Assembly: GCA_025350285.1 (NCBI GenBank)
Contig: JANXYE010000644.1
Location: 1 to 6,441, forward strand
Direction of reading: 5' to 3'
Origin: Chloroflexota bacterium
GTDB taxonomy: Bacteria; Chloroflexota; Dehalococcoidia; Tepidiformales; Tepidiformaceae
DNA length: 6,441 bases
Part shown: positions 5,607-6,441 of the stretch, piece by piece
How positions within the stretch are numbered: position 1 is the stretch's first letter
How the letters are laid out: each line of letters opens with the position of its first letter
The notes under the pieces: model-generated
Database searches by the model: none
What the model saw: the letters and a program-made list of their open reading frames with translations, nothing else
Told to the model about the DNA's origin: nothing
Translations under genes and position numbers: made by a program

Positions 5607-6441
5607 ATGGAATTTGGCTTCTGCTATCTATCCGATTACCATGCCGCCGTTCACGGCTCGTTCAGCGACTGGTACGCCCGCCTGATGCGCGAGTGGCGAC
5701 TGATCGATGCCCTTCAGTTTGACGCCATCTGGATCGCCGAACATCGATATCCCGGGTACGGATTCTCATCTCCCGCCGTGGTCGCACAGGCGATTGCCAG
5801 CGCGACGGCGTACGTCCGAATTGGTACGGCGGTCGCCCTTCTCTCCCAGCGCCATCCCATCCTCATTGCCGAAGACTGGGCAGCCGTGGATGTGCTCTCC
5901 GGGGGACGCTTGCGGTTCGGCATCGGTCGCGGAATCTACAGCTACGACTTCGATGTCCTGGGAATTCCCAGCGGAGAGTCACGCGAACGATTCGAGGAAG
6001 CGTGGGACGTCGTCCATCGACTCTGGACCGAAGAGGAAGTCACGCATGCAGGCAAGCACTGGGCGTTCAACGGCCACCGGCTCGGGCCTCGCCCAATCCA
6101 ATCGCCGCATCCACCTGTGTTCGTCGGCTGTGTAGCCACGCCAGAGTCATATGTCTGGGCCGGACGAAACGGATACAACATTATCGTCGCCCCCTTCCTC
6201 CTGGACTCCACGGCGCGACAGGCTACGTACCTCGGCCAGTACCGCGCAGAGTTAGAGCGCGCCGGACATGATCCTGCCCGCTTCCAGGTTATTGCCAACT
6301 ATCATCTCGCCGTTGCTTCGGGTGAAGCACAGCTCGCCGGTGCCGACCGATACTTCCACAACTACCTCGAGTTCCTCCATCGCACTTCGAATCCCCGGGC
6401 ACTGGACAAGGACGACTACAGCGCCTACGGCCGAGGCGGGG
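5607..6441 (+). CDS. LLM-class (luciferase-like) flavin-dependent oxidoreductase, N-terminal 278 residues, cut by the window end
   Basis: The frame from ATG 5607 stays open to the right edge with no stop. MEFGFCYLSDYH is a typical first strand. FDAIWIAEHRYPGYG (38-52) carries the EH active-site motif. IGTAVALLSQRHPILIAEDWAAVDVLSGGRLRFGIGRG (72-109) is the barrel core, ERFEEAWDVVHRLW (128-141) the family helix, and HPPVFVGCVATPESYVWAGRNGYNIIV (168-194) the flavin-phosphate region. The C-terminal part is missing, and members are usually 330-400 residues. A weak GGTGG (5596-5600) lies 6 nt before the ATG. An in-frame GTG at 5571 would add MKAQSPPDGWNV, which looks unlike the family, so ATG 5607 is preferred. 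Only short motifs are shared with the upstream LLM protein, so the two are distant paralogues rather than a recent duplication; they could be two components or two separate oxidations of one pathway. The 83-nt gap has no clear promoter, so co-transcription is likely. Confidence 0.9.
   Translation, partial: MEFGFCYLSDYHAAVHGSFSDWYARLMREWRLIDALQFDAIWIAEHRYPGYGFSSPAVVAQAIASATAYVRIGTAVALLSQRHPILIAEDWAAVDVLSGGRLRFGIGRGIYSYDFDVLGIPSGESRERFEEAWDVVHRLWTEEEVTHAGKHWAFNGHRLGPRPIQSPHPPVFVGCVATPESYVWAGRNGYNIIVAPFLLDSTARQATYLGQYRAELERAGHDPARFQVIANYHLAVASGEAQLAGADRYFHNYLEFLHRTSNPRALDKDDYSAYGRGG

Noticed and set aside
5707..6298. Open frames inside the last LLM gene on both strands (5707-6135, 6002-6271, 5942-6298)
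   Set aside because: The frame from 5607 is open for 278 residues with clear LLM motifs, so these are shadows of that gene.

Overview
This window comes from a GC-rich bacterial chromosome (about 60-65% GC by eye). It carries three luciferase-like (LLM) flavin-dependent oxidoreductases, two acyl-CoA dehydrogenases (ACADs), an enoyl-CoA hydratase-family protein and an alpha/beta hydrolase. Such catabolic neighbourhoods, with many LLM paralogues and FadE-like pairs, are common in Actinomycetota and in Chloroflexota (Dehalococcoidia/SAR202-like lineages). That placement is inference, because no taxonomic marker is present. I see no mobile elements, CRISPR array, tRNA or rRNA.

Layout: (1) 2-3272, plus strand, is a tightly packed set: the tail of a probable LLM oxidoreductase, a crotonase-family protein, a small ACAD-like subunit and a large ACAD. 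Gaps are 33, 40 and 9 nt, and the last ribosome binding site overlaps the preceding stop codon. (2) 3298-4071, minus strand, is an alpha/beta hydrolase that converges on the ACAD operon. (3) 4072-4278 is a 207-nt divergent control region. It has two back-to-back promoters whose TTGACA -35 boxes form an inverted repeat, flanked by two related CCARCC/GGYTGG palindromes in opposite orientation. (4) 4279-5523, plus strand, is a complete LLM oxidoreductase. (5) 5524-5606 is a spacer with a GC-rich hairpin. (6) 5607-6441, plus strand, is the start of another LLM oxidoreductase that runs off the window.

The two most informative points are these. First, the two ACAD genes look like complementary halves of a heteromeric enzyme. 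The large one keeps the FTEPETGSD flavin loop, the small one keeps the RIQFG and IQIHGGVG FAD elements, and neither has Glu at the usual C-terminal catalytic position. Second, the hydrolase/LLM pair shares a symmetric promoter-operator region that suggests one repressor controls both directions. A plausible but unproven scheme is LLM monooxygenation of a ketone or cyclic substrate to an ester or lactone, hydrolase cleavage, CoA activation by a ligase not in this window, and then dehydrogenation and hydration by the ACAD pair and the crotonase.
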